NCBI GenBank assembly: GCA_937995555.1
Contig: CALKJX010000335.1
Coordinates: 1 to 6,387 of the forward strand
Origin: an uncultured Elioraea sp.
Lineage (GTDB): Bacteria; Pseudomonadota; Alphaproteobacteria; Acetobacterales; Acetobacteraceae
Length of the DNA: 6,387 nt
Direction: 5' to 3'
The position numbers and the translations under genes are program-made. Under the pieces are notes generated by a model. It was not told where the DNA came from and made no database searches. It worked only from the letters and a program-made list of their open reading frames with translations. Below are positions 5,758 to 6,387 of the stretch, in pieces (position 1 is the stretch's first letter; each line of letters starts with the position of its first letter).

Positions 5758-6387
5758 CCGGAGCCGTTTCCCTCGCCGGAGATGGAACGGCGACACGGCG
5801 GCCGGCCGAGATCCTGCGCGGCATGGTGGAGCGGGTGACATACCACGATCCGGGGAATGGCTTCGTCGTGCTGCGCGTCAGCGTGCAGGGGCGTCGGCAG
5901 CCGGTCACGGTCGTCGGCCATGCCGCCGGCCCCTCGCCCGGCGAGGGGATCACCGCGATCGGCGGCTGGTACATCGACCCGGCGCATGGACAGCAGTTCC
6001 GCGCGGACACGCTGGAACTCGCGGCGCCGACCTCGGAGGATGGGATCGAGCGGTTCCTCGCCTCCGGCATCGTGCCCGGCATCGGCGCGCGGACCGCGTG
6101 CAAGCTTGTCGCGGCGTTCGGCTCCGTGGTGTTCGACGTGATCGAGCACCAGCCGGCGCGGCTGCGCGCGATCCCGGGCATCGGGCAGCGGCGCGCGGCG
6201 CGCATCCTGGCCGGCTGGGCCGAGCAGAAGGCGGTGCGCGAGATCATGCTGTTCCTGCAGCGCCACGGTGTGGGTGGCGCGCGGGCGGTCCGCATCCATC
6301 GCACCTACGGGGCGGAGGCCATCCGGGTGATGTCGGAGGACCCCTACCGCTTGGCGCGCGACATCCGCGGCATCGGCTTCCACACCG
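5754..6387 (+). CDS. RecD2-type (RecD/TraA family) ATP-dependent DNA helicase, N-terminal part (3' truncated by window edge)
   Basis: The frame is open from GTG 5754 to the end of the window, giving 211 complete codons. Residues 20-95 match the N-terminal OB-like domain of RecD2, opening with the hallmark GMVERVTYHDPGNGFVVLRV. Residues 99-160 carry two helix-hairpin-helix motifs (LASGIVPGIGARTACKLV and AIPGIGQRRAARIL). Then come EIMLFLQRHGVGGARAVRI and DPYRLARDIRGIGF (about 196-209), both highly typical of RecD2. The SF1B motor motifs, including Walker A, lie beyond the edge, so activity cannot be judged. RecD2 enzymes unwind DNA 5'-3' and act in repair without RecBC. The GTG start overlaps the upstream integrase stop (GTGA, 4 nt) and has GGAAGGG at 5741-5747, a good ribosome site. 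An internal ATG at 5823 would cut just before the conserved domain. The overlap suggests the helicase is part of the recombinase operon. Confidence 0.9.
   Translation, partial: MTGAVSLAGDGTATRRPAEILRGMVERVTYHDPGNGFVVLRVSVQGRRQPVTVVGHAAGPSPGEGITAIGGWYIDPAHGQQFRADTLELAAPTSEDGIERFLASGIVPGIGARTACKLVAAFGSVVFDVIEHQPARLRAIPGIGQRRAARILAGWAEQKAVREIMLFLQRHGVGGARAVRIHRTYGAEAIRVMSEDPYRLARDIRGIGFHT

Noticed and set aside
5250..6383. Long minus-strand open frame opposite the second integrase and the helicase
   Set aside because: It is a composition-driven shadow. The plus-strand frame here encodes unmistakable integrase and RecD2 motifs.

Overview
The window is very GC-rich and densely coding on the + strand. 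Its gene content suggests an alphaproteobacterium, probably of the Acetobacteraceae/Rhodospirillales type. That placement is inferred from base composition and protein style, since there is no rRNA or other marker gene here.

Layout. (1) 1-1575 looks like ordinary chromosome: the 3' end of a LuxR-type regulator whose start lies before the window, then a complete gene of the TIGR03032 family (conserved, function unknown). (2) 1576-1853 is a gene-free gap rich in short dyads. It ends in a hairpin that contains the Shine-Dalgarno sequence of the next gene. (3) 1854-6387 is a tightly packed co-directional set: two small excisionase/AlpA-like helix-turn-helix proteins, a very large tyrosine recombinase with an acidic N-terminal tail, a second normal-sized tyrosine recombinase, and the N-terminal third or so of a RecD2-type helicase that runs off the right edge. 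Most of these genes overlap at stop/start (14 nt, then 1 nt, then 4 nt). The exception is the large integrase, whose start is uncertain. One candidate start overlaps the preceding gene. The preferred one leaves a 118-nt gap holding a perfect 12-bp inverted repeat and a cluster of CGAAAC motifs.

Interpretation. Region 3 reads as the recombination and control end of an integrative element. Both recombinases carry the full R-K-H-R-H-Y catalytic set, so both could be active. The small HTH proteins could be recombination directionality factors and/or repressors of the operon. The helicase is translationally coupled to the second recombinase, which suggests it belongs to the element rather than to the host chromosome. 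The combination of two HTH proteins, two unequal tyrosine recombinases and RecD2 is the most interesting feature of the window. The element's cargo and right end lie outside it.
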